A stretch of DNA of 60,043 nucleotides from Oscillospiraceae bacterium. Its GTDB lineage: Bacteria; Bacillota; Clostridia; Oscillospirales; CAG-272. A program made the translations under genes and the position numbers. The stretch covers positions 1 to 60,043 of the forward strand of contig SVSP01000003.1 in assembly GCA_015064255.1 (NCBI GenBank), given 5' to 3'. Shown piece by piece: positions 24,296 through 33,334 of the stretch. Within the stretch, counting starts at the first letter, position 1. Every line of letters begins with the position of its first letter. Under the pieces are notes generated by a model. It saw nothing but the letters and a program-made list of their open reading frames with translations, was not told where the DNA came from and did no database searches.

Positions 24296-25384
24296 ATGGC
24301 AGAAACTTCTCAAAACACAAAAAATATTCATAGACACAATCCAAGCGGAATAATTTTTGCTTCTGTAATCCTTCTTTGCATAGTTATCGTTTCTCTTATC
24401 ATCACTTTTACCGCGCTCGGTAATGACGAGCCGCCCGTAAAAGACCCCGATACCGACGAAAGCGGCAACAAGGACGAAAACAAAAATCCCGACAACAACC
24501 AAGACCCCGACAACAACAAGGATCCAAACGGAAACGAAAATCAGGATCCCGGCGGAAATGAAAATCAAAACCATCCATCGGGAAACCAAACCGTAACGGT
24601 TGAAAGTGACAAGATATTCAGCGGTCCGCTTATCTTACTCGGCGAAGCTTCTCCCTACAACCGCCCGGTAGAAGAGCTTATAACCCGCAGCGCTATGGGA
24701 AATCTTGCCGCAAACAAGGTGCTTTCCGATTATAATTTCATAAATCTCAGCAGCGGTCACACCGGAGATTTCATACTCAAGGACAGAAATCTCTTCCTTG
24801 ACGTAGAAACAGCCGAAGCCTTCCGCAAAATGATGGCTGCCTACGCTACGGAAACAGGTCACAAAAACATCTGGCTCAGAAACGCATATTATTATGACAG
24901 CAGCGAAGACATAAAAACCACGGAAGACATCAACGAAGCACTTCTCAATCCGCACGCGGCAGGTCTTGCGGTCGACCTTCAAATATCCACAGCAAACGGT
25001 CAGATCCCTCTTAAAAACGCCTATACGGGATATCCCTCTGCCGAGTATTACGATTGGTTCGTTACAAACTGCCACAAATACGGATTTATCCACACGGGTA
25101 ACACGACCAATTATTCCACCTTCAGATACGTAGGCGTTGCTCACGCGACCTATATGGCAAAAAACGGCATTTCTCTTGATGAATACCTAAATACAATAAA
25201 AGCTAACACCGCACAGGAAAGACTTGTAATAAGCGACGATTTCGGCAAGGAATGGTGGGTATATTACGTATATGCATCCGAGGACAGCGACTCAACCGAT
25301 ATAACCGTATTCGGAGAACTTTACTCTATAAGCGGAAACAACACAGACGGATTTGTAGTTACAATAGATACGTCGGGACTTTAA
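24296..25384 (+). CDS. Membrane-anchored VanY-type D-Ala-D-Ala carboxypeptidase (M15)
   Basis: 362 residues. One N-terminal membrane helix (about 19-41) is followed by a disordered linker (about 43-100) made of repeats of Asp, Asn, Pro and Gly, which spans the wall. The M15B domain then begins. The zinc site is seen in HAAGLAVDL (His and Asp ligands) and in FRYVGVAHA, the third ligand. Trims the terminal D-Ala of peptidoglycan stems. AAGGAGG precedes the start. Own terminator. Confidence 0.88.
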   Translation: MAETSQNTKNIHRHNPSGIIFASVILLCIVIVSLIITFTALGNDEPPVKDPDTDESGNKDENKNPDNNQDPDNNKDPNGNENQDPGGNENQNHPSGNQTVTVESDKIFSGPLILLGEASPYNRPVEELITRSAMGNLAANKVLSDYNFINLSSGHTGDFILKDRNLFLDVETAEAFRKMMAAYATETGHKNIWLRNAYYYDSSEDIKTTEDINEALLNPHAAGLAVDLQISTANGQIPLKNAYTGYPSAEYYDWFVTNCHKYGFIHTGNTTNYSTFRYVGVAHATYMAKNGISLDEYLNTIKANTAQERLVISDDFGKEWWVYYVYASEDSDSTDITVFGELYSISGNNTDGFVVTIDTSGL

Positions 25385-25396
25385 AAAACGACATAA

Positions 25397-25428
25397 AAAT
25401 ACGGCGGAGAAAATCTCCGCCGTTTATT
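25397..25428. terminator. Bidirectional terminator between VanY-type gene and hpf
   Basis: Ten-base stem 25401-25410 with 25413-25422; flanked by A-rich and T-rich runs in convergent context. Confidence 0.85.
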
Positions 25429-25433
25429 TTTTA

Positions 25434-25973
25434 TTATTCCGGAACGATACATCCGTAATTTCCGTCTTTTTTAACGTACACCACGTTTATTTCTTCGGTT
25501 ACGTCATTTCTGAATACGAAGAACTGATGATCGAGAAGAAGCATCTGAAGTATCGCCTCGTCAACCGACATAGGCTTCACGCTAAAATATTTCATTCTGA
25601 CCTTGAAATCTCCTATCTGTTCATCGGCGTCTTCAACTTCGCTCGGCACAAAGCTTTCCGAGCCTTTTACAAAAACTCCTTCGCGAAGTCTCTTTTCAAG
25701 TCTGGTTTTGTTTTTTCTTATCTGACGCTCAATAGAATAGACCACGTCATCTAAGGCGTTCTGGTAAGTTTTGTCAGACTTTTCGCTTCTGTAAATCGTT
25801 CCGCCGCTTACTATTGTAAGTTCAAGCGTTTCAACGTTATGCTTTTTCTGTATCGATATAAACGCTTCAACGTCATCCCGAAAGAACTTGTCAAATTTGG
25901 CAAGCTTCTTTTCTACCACAGAGTAAAGTCCGCCGGGCACTTCTGTCTTTTTTCCGACAATGTTAAATTTCAT
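25434..25973 (-). CDS. hpf: Ribosome hibernation promoting factor, long form
   Basis: 179 residues. The N-terminal beta-alpha fold (1-100) binds the decoding centre of the 30S subunit; it contains KLAKFDKFF and the basic helix IERQIRKNKTRLEKR. The C-terminal domain (about 120-179, RMKYFSVKPMSVDEAILQM to the end) mediates dimerisation of two ribosomes to 100S particles, as in other Gram-positives. AAAGGTGG precedes the ATG. Strong promoter at 26024-26052. Confidence 0.94.
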   Translation of the reverse strand: MKFNIVGKKTEVPGGLYSVVEKKLAKFDKFFRDDVEAFISIQKKHNVETLELTIVSGGTIYRSEKSDKTYQNALDDVVYSIERQIRKNKTRLEKRLREGVFVKGSESFVPSEVEDADEQIGDFKVRMKYFSVKPMSVDEAILQMLLLDHQFFVFRNDVTEEINVVYVKKDGNYGCIVPE

Positions 25974-26023
25974 ATCAAAACCACCTTTGCTTTTTATTAC
26001 GAAGTTTTCTTCTCCGCATATAT

Positions 26024-26052
26024 ACTATATCATATTTTTTGTCTGTTGTCAA
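26024..26052 (-). promoter_or_regulatory. Promoter of hpf
   Basis: Minus strand: TTGACA (26047-26052), 17-nt spacer, TATAGT (26024-26029), 50 bases before the start codon. Confidence 0.7.
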
Positions 26053-26153
26053 CATATTATTTATAAATTCCAAATGTTTTTTGTTGGTTTGGACAATATA
26101 CACAATTCAAAAACATATTTTGTATTTTTTAACAAAATCAAGTTTTGCGCACA

Positions 26154-26187
26154 AAAACGCCGCGGTTGAAATCAAGCCGCGGCGTAA
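26154..26187 (-). terminator. Terminator of the ThrE-type pair
   Basis: Long GC-rich stem around 26156-26185 (ACGCCGCGG with CCGCGGCGT, extended by TTGA with TCAA). On the minus strand it ends in a run of five T. Confidence 0.8.
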
Positions 26188-26197
26188 AGTATAATAT

Positions 26198-26692
26198 TTA
26201 TTTAAGTTCGTTATCCTCTTTTTGCACATTGATTCGGCTTATAGGCACGATACCGTTCTTTCTCGGAAATACCGAGCGTGCCGTAATATGAACTATCGCA
26301 ACTGCTATTGCAATAGAACCCGAAATAAAGAGGGTAGTTACCGCTTTTGCGGTGAACATTTCGTAATCGCGCTGTACAAGATACAGCATACTGTTATAAA
26401 GCCCTACACCCGGAACAAGAGGAAGTATTCCGGGGAATATGAATACCGTCGAGGGATTTTTATAAACACGTGCGAGTATCTCGGAAAGTATTGATATAAC
26501 GAGCGATGCGACAAAATAAGCAAATATTTCTTTCCCGGCATTTATGTGAATAAACCTATATATCACGTAAGCTATAGCACTTACAAGCGATGACGCCAAA
26601 ATAGTATTTCGCGGAGCAGAGGTAATTACCGAAAAAGATGCTACAGAGAACGCACATATAACAAACTCAAACAAATAATGCCAAACGGTCAT
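26198..26692 (-). CDS. Threonine/serine exporter-like protein, ThrE C-terminal-half type
   Basis: 164 residues with about four to five membrane helices, matching the ThrE_2 half of the ThrE exporter. FPGILPLVPG is the family signature. ATG 26692 is chosen over the in-frame GTG at 26704 because GGAGGT overlaps the latter. The start overlaps or abuts the stop of the upstream ThrE_1 gene, so the two are translationally coupled and probably form a heteromeric amino-acid exporter. Confidence 0.87.
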   Translation of the reverse strand: MTVWHYLFEFVICAFSVASFSVITSAPRNTILASSLVSAIAYVIYRFIHINAGKEIFAYFVASLVISILSEILARVYKNPSTVFIFPGILPLVPGVGLYNSMLYLVQRDYEMFTAKAVTTLFISGSIAIAVAIVHITARSVFPRKNGIVPISRINVQKEDNELK

Positions 26693-26693
26693 A

Positions 26694-27488
26694 TCAGAGT
26701 GCACCTCCCATAGAAAGATAGAAGCTGAGTACTATACCGACTCCGCCCGCAATAGCGACCGCTATAAGAAGTGCTTCAACAAGTCTTGCAGTACCTGCAA
26801 CGAGGTCGCCCATAACGGTATCTCTTATAGCGCTGGTCAGCATAAGACCGGGAAGAATAGGCATTATCGCTCCTGTGATTATATGCTCGATAGTTCCCAT
26901 TTTAAAAAGCTCTACCGAAAGAACGGCTATAACAGCTATAACGGCTCCGCTGACAAAGCTGAAGGAAAAGCCGTGTATGCTTGTTTTTTTGAAGGAAAAG
27001 GCTATAAGCTGGATCAAAAATCCCGCAACAAGTGCTGCAACACCGTCGAAAAGTCCGCCGCCCAAAAGAATTGCAAAAAGTGCAGAGGCAAGTGCCGACG
27101 CCGCAATAACGACCGACTTTTTTTCTTCGGGAAGCTTCGAGAGCTTTTTCAGCTCGCCGTAAGTTTCCTCGAGCGAAACGTTTCCGCCTATAAATTTACG
27201 TACAAGACTATTAACACCGCTCAGCTTCGCGAGATTTATTCCGCGCTTTTTGATACGTTTAAGCGAGCTTACCGTGTCGTTTTCATAGTTTACGGTAATC
27301 ATTATTCCCGTTGGGAAAGCTATAGCCGAAACGCTTTTACAGCCGCCCGCATAGCAAAAATTCACAACAGTTTCTTCTGCTCTGAAGGTTTCGCCGCCGC
27401 TTTCGAGGACTATAGTTCCCGCAAGCAGCGCGGCATTCACAAGAAGCGATTTCTCGTGTTCACGCTTTATAACTTCATTATCTTCCAT
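26694..27488 (-). CDS. Threonine/serine exporter-like protein, ThrE N-terminal-half type
   Basis: 264 residues. ATG 27488 is preferred; in-frame codons up to 27545 would add 19 residues without a better ribosome binding site. Residues 1-120 are a soluble domain with the ESGGETFRAEETV motif that defines ThrE_1. Five or so membrane helices follow, with PILPGLM. It pairs with the small downstream subunit. In Corynebacterium ThrE both halves are one protein; here they are split, as in many Firmicutes. Confidence 0.88.
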   Translation of the reverse strand: MEDNEVIKREHEKSLLVNAALLAGTIVLESGGETFRAEETVVNFCYAGGCKSVSAIAFPTGIMITVNYENDTVSSLKRIKKRGINLAKLSGVNSLVRKFIGGNVSLEETYGELKKLSKLPEEKKSVVIAASALASALFAILLGGGLFDGVAALVAGFLIQLIAFSFKKTSIHGFSFSFVSGAVIAVIAVLSVELFKMGTIEHIITGAIMPILPGLMLTSAIRDTVMGDLVAGTARLVEALLIAVAIAGGVGIVLSFYLSMGGAL

Positions 27489-27665
27489 TTCGTTTTTCCG
27501 TTTCAAATAATTATTTATATCACTATCCGACGAAATATTATACACTATTTTTCCAAAAAATCAACAGGCACTCATAAATTGATTCCGAGTTTTCCGAAAA
27601 TTATAAAGTATTTAGCAATTACGCGTGATTTTTTTGAGCATTTTCACAATTTTTCATTATCAAAC

Positions 27666-27694
27666 TTGACAAAATCGAATAAATGTAGTATTAT
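27666..27694 (+). promoter_or_regulatory. Promoter of the yicC-remA-rpoZ cluster
   Basis: TTGACA (27666-27671), 17-nt spacer, TATTAT (27689-27694), 60 bases before yicC. Confidence 0.7.
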
Positions 27695-27754
27695 AAATAT
27701 GTATGTTGTTTTATTGTACAGTTAAATTGTTTAAATTGATTGGAAGAGACTTTT

Positions 27755-28639
27755 ATGGCAAGAAGTATGACCGCTTACGGCAGAGCTGTCGGAAGCACGG
27801 AAACAAAAAACATAACGGTAGAGATAAAGAGTGTAAACAGCAGATACTTTGACCCTCAGATAAAAATATCACGCTCTTTCTCGTATCTCGAAGAAAAAGT
27901 AAAGAATTTTATACAAAGTTACATTTCCCGCGGCAAGGTAGACGTTTGGGTCGGTGTTGAGGTTACGGAAAATCAGAGCACCGAGATCAGAATCGACAAG
28001 GCTTATGCCGAAACCTACATAAACGCACTTCGCGCTCTTCGCGATGAATTTGACCTTCACGACGATATTTCGGTAATGCGTGTGGCTCAGAATAAGGATA
28101 TTTTCATCGTCACCGCTTCGGAAGAGGATGAAGAAGCCGCTTGGAATGAGATCCTTCCATTCCTTCAGCAGGCTATCGACGTGTTTATGAAAGCGCGCGA
28201 GGCTGAGGGCGAAAAGCTTATCGCCGATATTCTCAAGAAAAAGGAGCATATCGCAGAGCTTTCCGAAAAGGTAGCCTCTCACAGCGCCGAAGCCACGTCC
28301 GGTTACCGCGACAAGCTTGAAGCAAGAATAAGAGCTTTTCTTGAGGACCATACTATTTCTATTGACGAGTCCAGAATACTTACTGAATGTGCGATATATG
28401 CAGACAAGATAGCGGTAGACGAAGAGCTTGTGCGTCTTTCCAGCCACTTTACCGCTTTCGACGATATTCTTAAATCGAGCGAGCCTATCGGAAAGCGTCT
28501 TGACTTCCTCATTCAGGAAATGAACAGAGAAACGAACACGATCGGTTCAAAGTGCAGCGACTCAAAGATCGCTCATATCGTTGTGGAAATGAAGAACGAG
28601 CTTGAAAAGATCCGCGAACAGATACAGAATATTGAATAA
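27755..28639 (+). CDS. yicC: YicC-family endoribonuclease
   Basis: 294 residues from ATG 27755, since MARSMTAYGRA is the conserved family start; an in-frame TTG lies 15 bases upstream. Features are the N-terminal MTAYGRA, VEIKSVNSRYFD and the C-terminal DUF1732 domain ending GSKCSD...IVVEMKNELEKIREQIQN. E. coli YicC is an RNase implicated in small-RNA turnover. It opens the common Firmicutes order yicC-remA-rpoZ-priA. Confidence 0.94.
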   Translation: MARSMTAYGRAVGSTETKNITVEIKSVNSRYFDPQIKISRSFSYLEEKVKNFIQSYISRGKVDVWVGVEVTENQSTEIRIDKAYAETYINALRALRDEFDLHDDISVMRVAQNKDIFIVTASEEDEEAAWNEILPFLQQAIDVFMKAREAEGEKLIADILKKKEHIAELSEKVASHSAEATSGYRDKLEARIRAFLEDHTISIDESRILTECAIYADKIAVDEELVRLSSHFTAFDDILKSSEPIGKRLDFLIQEMNRETNTIGSKCSDSKIAHIVVEMKNELEKIREQIQNIE

Positions 28640-28654
28640 AGGCGGTTTCGTAAA

Positions 28655-28921
28655 ATGACGCTACTAAACATCGGCTTCGGAAATATGGTTTCTTCCGAAC
28701 GTATAGTTTCAATAGTTTCTCCAGAAGCCGCACCTGTCAAGCGACTTGTTCAGGATGCACGCGATGCAGGAATGGTAATCGATGCATCTTGCGGAAAAAA
28801 GACTCTTTCCGTAATAATTTGCGACAGCAGACACGTAGTGCTTTCATCTCTGCCGACCGAGATCATAGCTTCGCGTATGGAAAACGCACTTTCACAAAAT
28901 TCCGATATTTCGGATATTTAA
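28655..28921 (+). CDS. remA: RemA-family DNA-binding regulator (DUF370)
   Basis: 88 residues starting with [23 protein letters not shown], close to the RemA consensus. B. subtilis RemA forms ring-shaped oligomers that bind DNA and activate matrix and osmoprotection genes. The conserved LIVRDDG-type loop is replaced by [16 protein letters not shown]. Sits 15 bases after yicC in an operon. In other Firmicutes gmk follows, but here rpoZ does. Confidence 0.9.
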   Translation: MTLLNIGFGNMVSSERIVSIVSPEAAPVKRLVQDARDAGMVIDASCGKKTLSVIICDSRHVVLSSLPTEIIASRMENALSQNSDISDI

Positions 28922-28975
28922 TTATCACACAAGTTATTAATATTACACTTATATATAATCACAAGGAGTAGAAAA

Positions 28976-29302
28976 ATGTTAATTTCCCCATCTATCGTAG
29001 ATCTTACAAAAGGTAAATACAATGCTTACACAATAGTTATCGCAGCGGCAAAGGGTGCCCGTATGGTAACTGACGAGTACGTTGCACAGCGCGAGCGTGC
29101 AGACCGTATGATTGCAAACAAGGAAACGGATAAGTCTATCTGTGCTCTTATCGGAAGCGAATACCGCGACGAAAAATCGGTAAAGGTTGCCGTAAGACGT
29201 CTTAACGAGGGCGATTTTGAAATAGTAGGCGCTCCCAGACTCGACGGAACAATCGAAGAGAGCGAAACGCCGGACACAGCAGAAACTGCTTCGGACAACT
29301 GA
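28976..29302 (+). CDS. rpoZ: DNA-directed RNA polymerase omega subunit
   Basis: 108 residues. Omega motifs are NAYTIVIAAAKGAR (contacts beta-prime), followed by EKSVKVAVRRLNEGDFEI and an acidic tail of about 15 residues. AAGGAG lies seven to eight bases before the ATG. Between it and priA lies a region able to form alternative hairpins. Confidence 0.87.
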   Translation: MLISPSIVDLTKGKYNAYTIVIAAAKGARMVTDEYVAQRERADRMIANKETDKSICALIGSEYRDEKSVKVAVRRLNEGDFEIVGAPRLDGTIEESETPDTAETASDN

Positions 29303-29383
29303 AAACTATCGGCGGATAAATTCTGATTTATTCGCCATTAATTTTATCCGATAATTATTATTTATACGAAAGGAAGAGCCGAT

Positions 29384-31852
29384 ATGGCATATCAAGTAGT
29401 AGGAGTACACATTATGTCGCTCCCGTATCATATTGACAAAGAGTACGAATATTATCTGCCCGCCGATTTTTACAAAAACGTATCGCGAGGCTCTTTCGTT
29501 ATCGTACCCTTTGGAGGCGGAAATAAAAAAATGAGTGCTGTCGTCGTTTCTACGCGAAAAGACGACGATATCTCAAATTTCAAGCCCGTTCTTTCACTTA
29601 TACCCAATATTTCCCTTTCTTCCGAACAGATAGGCATATGCTATTTTCTTAAAGAGCAGGTGTTCTGCTCTGTCGGCGACGCTGTAAAAGCTATGATACC
29701 GTCGGCTGCACTCTCAAAGATCAACGAGATATACCGCGCTCTTCCCCACTCTGACGAAAGCACAGAGCTCAGCCAAAAAGCTCTGCTTGTATGGGATTTT
29801 ATCCGTCAAAGCGAAGGCGGCGTAAGCGTTGAACGGCTTGTAGCACGCTTCGGAAAAGAAGTGGTTGCCATTCTCCCGAAGCTCGTTGAATATTCATACG
29901 CTGAAAAAACAAGTGAAATAAAAGACGGCGGACATAAAAAAGAAATAGAGATCGTACATCCAAAACTGTCAAGCGAAGAAGCCGAGGAATATATATCGGG
30001 CACAAAAAAGCTTCGTTCGGGAAAACGAATACTTATCCTATCCTATCTCAGCGAAAACGGCTCTTGCCAAGCAGATGAGCTTTGCGAGCGCATAGGTGTA
30101 ACCAAACAGCAGATAAAAGCATTAAATGAGATGGGGCTTATCGAGATCGAGCGCCGCGAAATACTGCGCACGCCTTACAACATCGAAGTAGATGAGGACA
30201 GGGTTTCCCTTCTTTCCGAGCATCAGAGCAAGGCTTTTGAAAAAATAAGCACTCTTATCGATTCGGGCACAGCCAAAGCGGCACTTCTCCACGGAGTGAC
30301 CGGAAGCGGAAAAACGCACGTTATAAAAGCGGCAATAGACAAGGTGATCTCCTTGGGTAAACAGGTCATAGTGCTTGTTCCCGAAATTGCGCTCACTCCC
30401 CAAACGGTCGGAACCTTTTGTTCGTTCTACGGCGATCGGGTCGCAGTTTGGCATTCGGGTCTTTCCGCAGGTGAGAAATACGACACTTGGCGAAAAATAA
30501 CAAGCGGAGGCGCTGATATTTGTATCGGTACACGCTCGGCAGTATTTGCGCCCTTTAACAATCTCGGTATGATAGTCATCGACGAGGAGCACGAGCACAC
30601 CTACAAATCAGAGCAGTCGCCAAAATATCACGCGCGCGACGTTGCAAGATACAGATGTACGAAAAACAACGCTCTGATGCTTCTTTCGTCGGCAACACCG
30701 TCGGTCGAAAGCTATTACAAGGCAAAGCAAGGAAACTATACCTTAATTGAGCTTACCGAGCGTTACAATAAGGCAAAGCTTCCCGAAACGATAATTTCCG
30801 ACCTGCGTGCCGATGCGGAGAACGGAAATATCTCACCCATAGGTGCCGTCCTGTCCGATGCACTTAAAAGAAATACGGAAGAAAAATCACAAAGCATTCT
30901 TTTTATAAACAGACGCGGCTACAATAATTTTCTGTCCTGTACTACGTGCGGAGAGGTAATAAAATGTCCGCGATGCAGCGTATCTTTGACCTATCACGCA
31001 AAAAGCAGCCGCGACAAATACGGATATCTTATCTGTCATTACTGCGGACACCGCGAGGAAATTCCGACTCGCTGTCCCGAATGTGCATCGGATACTCTGA
31101 ATTTTCTCGGATTCGGCACTCAAAAAGCCGAAGAGATCCTCAACGAAGAATTTAACGGTATGACGGTAATGCGTATGGACGCTGATACAACGACGGCAAA
31201 ATTCTCGTTTGACAAAATGCTTTCAGATTTCAGACGCGGAGAAGCAGACGTTCTTATCGGCACACAGATGGTAACGAAGGGACACGATTTCCCAAACGTT
31301 GCTCTTGTCGGAGTGCTTCTTGCAGACACTTCGCTCTATCTTGACGATTATAGGGCAAACGAGCGCACGTTCGCACTTATAACGCAGGTTATAGGCCGCG
31401 CGGGACGCGGTGAAAAAAAAGGGATCGCGGTAATTCAGACCTACGTACCCGACCATCCCGTACTCCTTCTTGCCGCCGCACAGGACTACAAAGCTTTTTA
31501 CGAAAACGATATTGCGCTCAGACGAAGCCTTATCTTCCCGCCGTTTTGCGATATTGCACTATTCTCGATATCGTCGGCTGACGAAAAAATGCTTCTCAAC
31601 GTATCGGGAATGTTTGCAAAAGAGCTTCGCAGACTTATGGACAGCGACTACTCTGACGTAAAGCTTTCTGTTTTCGGTCCGTTTGAAGCGCCTGTCTATA
31701 AAGTAAACGACGTATATCATATGCGTTTTATAATAAAATGCCGTTCGACCAAACGCACAAGAGAACTGTTTTCAAGGCTTCTCTGCGATTTCCAGAAAAA
31801 GACAAGTAAAAAAGTAACTTTTTCAATAGATATAAACCCCGCAAGCCTGTAA
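29384..31852 (+). CDS. priA: Primosomal helicase PriA
   Basis: Superfamily 2 DNA helicase that restarts stalled forks. 822 residues. The N-terminal 3'-DNA-binding domain is about 1-110, a winged helix about 150-250, Walker A GVTGSGKT near 301-308, and DEEH in VIDEEHEH. The zinc-binding insertion has the cysteine series CTTCGEVIKCPRCS and CHYCGHREEIPTRCPEC. C-terminal helicase motifs include IGRAGRG. AAAGGAAG lies upstream. Confidence 0.96.
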   Translation: MAYQVVGVHIMSLPYHIDKEYEYYLPADFYKNVSRGSFVIVPFGGGNKKMSAVVVSTRKDDDISNFKPVLSLIPNISLSSEQIGICYFLKEQVFCSVGDAVKAMIPSAALSKINEIYRALPHSDESTELSQKALLVWDFIRQSEGGVSVERLVARFGKEVVAILPKLVEYSYAEKTSEIKDGGHKKEIEIVHPKLSSEEAEEYISGTKKLRSGKRILILSYLSENGSCQADELCERIGVTKQQIKALNEMGLIEIERREILRTPYNIEVDEDRVSLLSEHQSKAFEKISTLIDSGTAKAALLHGVTGSGKTHVIKAAIDKVISLGKQVIVLVPEIALTPQTVGTFCSFYGDRVAVWHSGLSAGEKYDTWRKITSGGADICIGTRSAVFAPFNNLGMIVIDEEHEHTYKSEQSPKYHARDVARYRCTKNNALMLLSSATPSVESYYKAKQGNYTLIELTERYNKAKLPETIISDLRADAENGNISPIGAVLSDALKRNTEEKSQSILFINRRGYNNFLSCTTCGEVIKCPRCSVSLTYHAKSSRDKYGYLICHYCGHREEIPTRCPECASDTLNFLGFGTQKAEEILNEEFNGMTVMRMDADTTTAKFSFDKMLSDFRRGEADVLIGTQMVTKGHDFPNVALVGVLLADTSLYLDDYRANERTFALITQVIGRAGRGEKKGIAVIQTYVPDHPVLLLAAAQDYKAFYENDIALRRSLIFPPFCDIALFSISSADEKMLLNVSGMFAKELRRLMDSDYSDVKLSVFGPFEAPVYKVNDVYHMRFIIKCRSTKRTRELFSRLLCDFQKKTSKKVTFSIDINPASL

Positions 31853-31896
31853 AACAAACAGCGAAAAAAAGAGGTAAATAAGAAAGGAATATAAAA

Positions 31897-32394
31897 ATGG
31901 CTAAACTTACAATAAGAACAGACGATGACCCGATACTCGGGAAAGTATGCAAACCGATAGACAAAATAACTCCGCGAATACTCACTCTTCTTGACGATAT
32001 GGTAGAAACTATGAGACACGCTTCGGGCGTTGGTCTTGCCGGACCGCAGGTCGGTGTTCTTCGCCGTATAGTCGTAGTTGAATGTGAGCCCGGCGTTGTT
32101 TACGAGCTTATAAATCCGGTCATTACCCACCGCGAAGGCACACAGATCGGCAGAGAGGGTTGTCTTTCTCTTCCCGGTCAGTGCGGAATAGTTCCACGCC
32201 CTATGACAGTTACGCTTGAAGCAACAAACCGCAAGGGAGAGCGTTTCACGGTTACGGGAAGCGGACTTTTAGCGCGTGCTTTCTGCCACGAGCTCGACCA
32301 TCTCGACGGAGTACTTTACCCCGCAGTAGCGCAGAGAATGATGACTCCCGAGGAAATTGAAAAACTTTATGCAGAGGAAAACGACGATGATTAA
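31897..32394 (+). CDS. def: Peptide deformylase
   Basis: Removes the formyl group from new protein N-termini. 165 residues. Three motifs are intact: GVGLAGPQVG, EGCLSLPG (zinc cysteine) and CHELDHLDG (HEXXH zinc ligands and catalytic Glu). AAGAAAGG precedes the ATG. fmt begins inside its last eight bases, so the two are translationally coupled. Confidence 0.96.
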   Translation: MAKLTIRTDDDPILGKVCKPIDKITPRILTLLDDMVETMRHASGVGLAGPQVGVLRRIVVVECEPGVVYELINPVITHREGTQIGREGCLSLPGQCGIVPRPMTVTLEATNRKGERFTVTGSGLLARAFCHELDHLDGVLYPAVAQRMMTPEEIEKLYAEENDDD

Positions 32395-33331
32395 GGTTCT
32401 TTTTATGGGCACTCCCGATTTTGCCGTAAACAGCTTTCTCGCGCTTTGCCGTGAATTTTCGGTAGTCGGAGTACTGACACAACCCGACAAACCCAAGGGC
32501 AGAGGCTATACTCTCACTCCTCCGCCGATAAAAGTCGAAGCAGAAAAGCTCGGTGTTCCCGTTTATCAGCCCGAAACACTCAAGGATTTCGCTATAAAAG
32601 AGCTTCTTGAGGAGCTTTCTCCCGACGTTATAGCAGTTGTTGCATACGGAAAGATTCTTCCCTCTTATGTGCTTGATTTTCCGAAATACGGATGCGTAAA
32701 TCTTCACGGCTCTATTCTTCCGAAATACCGCGGTGCTGCTCCCATGCAAAGAGCAATAATTGACGGCGAAAAGGTTACGGGCGTAACAACACAGCTTATG
32801 GCACAGGGTATAGACACGGGCGATATGCTTGAAAAAGCATACGTAGAAATAAACGAAAACGATAATTTCGAAGATATTCACGACAGACTTTCTGCTGTTG
32901 GTGCCGAACTTATCGTATCTACAATCAAAAAGCTTTCCGAGGGACAGATAACCCCCGAGGCACAGGATCATTCTCTTGCGACACACGCCGCAAAGATTGA
33001 AAAAGAAGACTGCCTTATAGATTTTTACTGCGATGCACCCATAATCCACAATCTTATAAGAGGTCTTTCTCCCATTCCCCTTTCTTTCACGTATTTGAAG
33101 GGAAAAATGATAAAAATAAAAACTTCCCGCATAGCAGAAGCCGACGGTATCTTCGGAAAAGCAGGCGAAGTTCTTTCAGCCGATTCCAAGGGCATCACGG
33201 TTGCCTGCGGCAAGGGCAAGCTTGTTATAACAGAGCTTGTTCCCGAGGGCAAAAAGGCTATGAGCGCTGTCTCTTTCGTCAACGGAAGAGGAGTCGCCGC
33301 AGGCGATATTTTTACAAACATTAAGGAATAA
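32387..33331 (+). CDS. fmt: Methionyl-tRNA formyltransferase
   Basis: Formylates initiator Met-tRNA; partner of deformylase. 314 residues. The catalytic core has NLHGSILPKYRGAAPMQRAI with the Asn/His pair, then a C-terminal OB-like domain from about 205. ATG 32387 overlaps the end of def by eight bases; the longer in-frame start at 32357 would lie deeper in def and lacks family similarity. Confidence 0.96.
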   Translation: MIKVLFMGTPDFAVNSFLALCREFSVVGVLTQPDKPKGRGYTLTPPPIKVEAEKLGVPVYQPETLKDFAIKELLEELSPDVIAVVAYGKILPSYVLDFPKYGCVNLHGSILPKYRGAAPMQRAIIDGEKVTGVTTQLMAQGIDTGDMLEKAYVEINENDNFEDIHDRLSAVGAELIVSTIKKLSEGQITPEAQDHSLATHAAKIEKEDCLIDFYCDAPIIHNLIRGLSPIPLSFTYLKGKMIKIKTSRIAEADGIFGKAGEVLSADSKGITVACGKGKLVITELVPEGKKAMSAVSFVNGRGVAAGDIFTNIKE

Positions 33332-33334
33332 CCC

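Noticed and set aside
24440-24600. Repetitive Asp/Asn/Pro stretch as a CRISPR or tandem-repeat locus
   Set aside because: It is the in-frame linker of the VanY-type protein; no spaced identical repeats. No CRISPR array was seen in the window.
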